From: an uncultured Lachnospira sp.
GTDB taxonomy: Bacteria; Bacillota; Clostridia; Lachnospirales; Lachnospiraceae
Length of the DNA stretch: 64,000 nt
NCBI GenBank assembly: GCA_934343805.1
Contig: CAKRIN010000002.1
Span: forward strand, 1-64,000
Direction: 5' to 3'
Of this stretch, positions 61,990 through 64,000 are shown in pieces; within the stretch, counting starts at the first letter, position 1, and each line of letters begins with the position of its first letter. The notes under the pieces were generated by a model, which was given only the letters and a program-made list of their open reading frames with translations, was not told where the DNA came from and searched no databases. The translations under genes and the position numbers were made by a program.

Positions 61990-64000
61990 TTAAATTCCGT
62001 TAATGCTACTCTTACCTAGAATATGCATCTTAATCTGTATGAAATCTGTTATATTAACTTTACCATCTCCATTGACATCTCCTGCTGTATTATACACTCC
62101 TTCAAGATGTGATTTATCTAATATATTTGCTTTAACAGCTATCATATCAGTTATATTAATATTACCATCTCCATTGACATCCCCCGTTACGATTATGTCA
62201 TATATTCTTGTCATCTTGCCATTAGTTATAAGGCACAACTTCATTCCAGTTCCAAGCTTTTCATCACTTCCCAGTACCGAATCATTACGTCTTACCTGAC
62301 AGAAACTGCTCTCATTAACATTGCTGATAAGATTAGCCACTCTCTGTCCGGAAGTTATACGGCTCACTATATTGCTGCTCTGATTAACATTAACATTTGA
62401 TGATGTAATCTTAGTCGGAAGTGCCGGCGTAGGATTTGGCGTTGGTTTTGGTGTCGGGGTTGGTTCTGGTTTCGGTGTCGGTTCCGGTTTTGGTGTCGGC
62501 GTTGGTTCTGGCTCTGGTTTCGGTGTCGGTTTAACATTCTCTATCTTTGCCGGTTCAGCCTGCCAGTATGTCAGCTCCAGATTGTTCATGCCTGCCATTA
62601 CACTTACAGCCCCCTGTGCTGTTACATATGCATAATAATTCTTATTATTGTCATATACTATATCTTCAATAACATACGAGGTTCCCATATAACCGCTGCA
62701 ATATTTTCTCGTAAATGGACCATCCTTATTCTCACTGTAATATACATAATATGCATTACATGTAGAAGCGCCACTATAAGCATTCCATGAAACTTTCAGC
62801 CTGCCATTCTCATTAACAAGGGATACTCCACTAATGGCTTCCTGTCGTACAATATCTGAAACAGCTGTCTTGTTGGTACCCCTGTATTTAGTTCCATTAA
62901 TCATTACATATGGCACTACCCAGAATGTACATTTAGTATTAACTGCCTGACTGCTTGTATCATATACATACAATGTTTCCTGTACATCAGCCACAGGAGT
63001 ACTGCCATAAGCATTCATATCACAATATACTTCATATCCAGTTACACCATCTGACTTATCCCATGACAGCTTCATCTTGCCAGAACAATTGCCATCAAGA
63101 ACAAGATTGGATACTGGCGGAAGCTTAACATTTACTGACTTAGACGCACTTCTGGCAGATTCCACTGTATTATTCTGCACCTTCTTATAACACGTTACCA
63201 CATAATAATATGTTTTATCATAATCATGCTTGGTTGTATCTATGTACGACAATGCCGACGTATCGGATAACAATGAATAATTACTTCCATCCGTTGAAAT
63301 ATATACTCTGTATCCATCAGTACCTTCTACCTGGTTCCATGATATGCTCACTTCGCCATTGTCATTTGCTTTTAATGCACTTATTACCGGAATCTGAAGT
63401 CCTACAGAAACATTCTTCGCATCGCTGTCAGCAGTAATCTCTCCTGCTTCACCCTGCTTATACACCTGGGCTTTGTAGTAGTATATCGTTCCTAACGAGG
63501 TAGTCGTATCTGTATATTGATTATCAGCTCCCTCGTACACCTTTACATAACCCGTATCAGGCTGCTCACTTCTATACAGCCTGTAACCATCTGCGCTGCT
63601 TACCTTCTGCCATGCTATATTAACATTGCCATTCTCTTTCACTGTTGTTGAAGTAATTGCCGGCTTCTCCAGTTTTCCATCTTCATTAACAGTAAATGCT
63701 TTAATACAATAATTGCATGCAATTTCTTTATATCCCGGAATTGCAGTATCCGTATATGTTGTTCCGTTACCAGAGAAAAAGCTCTCATTATCATTCAGTA
63801 CATTTACCGCTTCACTGCTGGAGCCTACATAATCAAATGATGTCGATTGTTCAACTATAGTCCGCTTATCAAATGTAACTACAACTGCTATCGTATCTCC
63901 TCTGCTAAGACTTACTGGTTCATCCAAATCTATCGTGTAATATCCTGCATATGATGTCCGTCCGCTTGCCGATGCCACCTTACTTCCTGATACAGGATTA
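61990..64000 (-). CDS. Surface/secreted protein with FN3 repeats and C-terminal type I dockerin, 5' end beyond window
   Basis: The frame is open to the window edge, so only the last ~670 residues are visible. The first part (GRTSYAGYYTIDLDEPVSLSRGDTIAVVVTF, seen in parts) resembles the lectin-like domain that follows papain-family (C1) peptidases in clostridial surface proteins, so the missing N-terminus may be such a protease. At least four fibronectin type III-like modules follow, with repeated WNxVxGxxGYRVY patterns. Then come a Pro/Thr/Glu/Lys linker and two dockerin repeats (GDVNGDGNINITDMIAVK; GDVNGDGKVNITDFIQIK) that carry the Ca2+ loops. It is located 20 bases upstream of the cohesin gene in the same operon. 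Confidence 0.85.
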   Translation of the reverse strand, partial: NPVSGSKVASASGRTSYAGYYTIDLDEPVSLSRGDTIAVVVTFDKRTIVEQSTSFDYVGSSSEAVNVLNDNESFFSGNGTTYTDTAIPGYKEIACNYCIKAFTVNEDGKLEKPAITSTTVKENGNVNIAWQKVSSADGYRLYRSEQPDTGYVKVYEGADNQYTDTTTSLGTIYYYKAQVYKQGEAGEITADSDAKNVSVGLQIPVISALKANDNGEVSISWNQVEGTDGYRVYISTDGSNYSLLSDTSALSYIDTTKHDYDKTYYYVVTCYKKVQNNTVESARSASKSVNVKLPPVSNLVLDGNCSGKMKLSWDKSDGVTGYEVYCDMNAYGSTPVADVQETLYVYDTSSQAVNTKCTFWVVPYVMINGTKYRGTNKTAVSDIVRQEAISGVSLVNENGRLKVSWNAYSGASTCNAYYVYYSENKDGPFTRKYCSGYMGTSYVIEDIVYDNNKNYYAYVTAQGAVSVMAGMNNLELTYWQAEPAKIENVKPTPKPEPEPTPTPKPEPTPKPEPTPTPKPTPNPTPALPTKITSSNVNVNQSSNIVSRITSGQRVANLISNVNESSFCQVRRNDSVLGSDEKLGTGMKLCLITNGKMTRIYDIIVTGDVNGDGNINITDMIAVKANILDKSHLEGVYNTAGDVNGDGKVNITDFIQIKMHILGKSSINGI

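Noticed and set aside
1..64000. tRNA, rRNA, prophage or insertion-sequence content
   Set aside because: I saw no transposase, integrase or phage structural genes, and no cloverleaf-like or rRNA-like sequence that I could support.

Overview
The window is a 64 kb piece of a low-GC Firmicutes chromosome. The best fit is a gut Lachnospiraceae, possibly Lachnospira or a close relative; this is an inference from gene content. Supporting signs are the Gram-positive, spore-lineage genes spoIIID, spoIIR and a DUF3794-LysM protein, an S-box (SAM-I) leader on metK, GH25 lysozymes with clostridial surface architecture, a Cthe_2159-like carbohydrate-binding lipoprotein, and a cohesin/dockerin pair. I saw no rRNA, tRNA, prophage, insertion sequence or CRISPR array. 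Most intergenic regions over 300 bases hold structured or repeated DNA.

Positions 1-9,400: a partial AAA/DUF4143 ATPase behind four copies of a GATTATRCGCA repeat; the broken 5' end of a cupin gene at a rearrangement junction; then transport and amino-acid genes (NSS symporter, AEC permease, LysR regulator, D-2-hydroxyacid dehydrogenase, class I aminotransferase, MATE pump). The symporter and the aminotransferase-dehydrogenase pair carry the same RNA leader, each ending in an intrinsic terminator. This suggests a regulon for import and reductive deamination of an amino acid.

Positions 9,400-22,700: a long-hairpin repeat, a MerR regulator with its operator, a YitT protein, an ECF sigma/anti-sigma pair divergent from a carbohydrate-binding lipoprotein, a repeated intergenic element with alternating boxes, an SSS symporter, a DUF1275 protein with a hidden ribosome binding site, spoIIID, an HD-GYP protein, the SAM riboswitch with metK, and a type III toxin-antitoxin locus (CptN/TenpN-like toxin behind two ~51-nt tandem repeats and a terminator).

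Positions 22,700-40,000: MATE and SulP transporters, an FKBP/trigger-factor-like lipoprotein, ApbE and PlsC, a second copy of the alternating-box element, pncB, a spoIIR-DUF1934 pair, a FadR-type regulator, ispE, an AraC regulator divergent from another MATE gene, an unknown 204-residue protein, the DUF3794-LysM protein and a PrcB-like lipoprotein.

Positions 40,000-57,000: a second long-hairpin repeat and then a cell-envelope glycopolymer locus on the minus strand: glmM, galE, two GT2 glycosyltransferases, a YfhO-type GT-C membrane protein, a GDP-mannose pyrophosphorylase/phosphomannose isomerase fusion, a sigma-like membrane protein, two membrane-anchored GH25 lysozymes and glf. Together these make nucleotide sugars (GlcNAc-1-P, UDP-Gal, UDP-Galf, possibly GDP-Man), load lipid carriers and decorate or remodel the wall.

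Positions 57,000-64,000: a GntR-regulated ABC exporter operon, then a membrane-anchored cohesin protein next to the 3' end of a surface protein with a lectin-like segment, fibronectin III repeats and a type I dockerin. That pair looks like a small cell-surface docking system.
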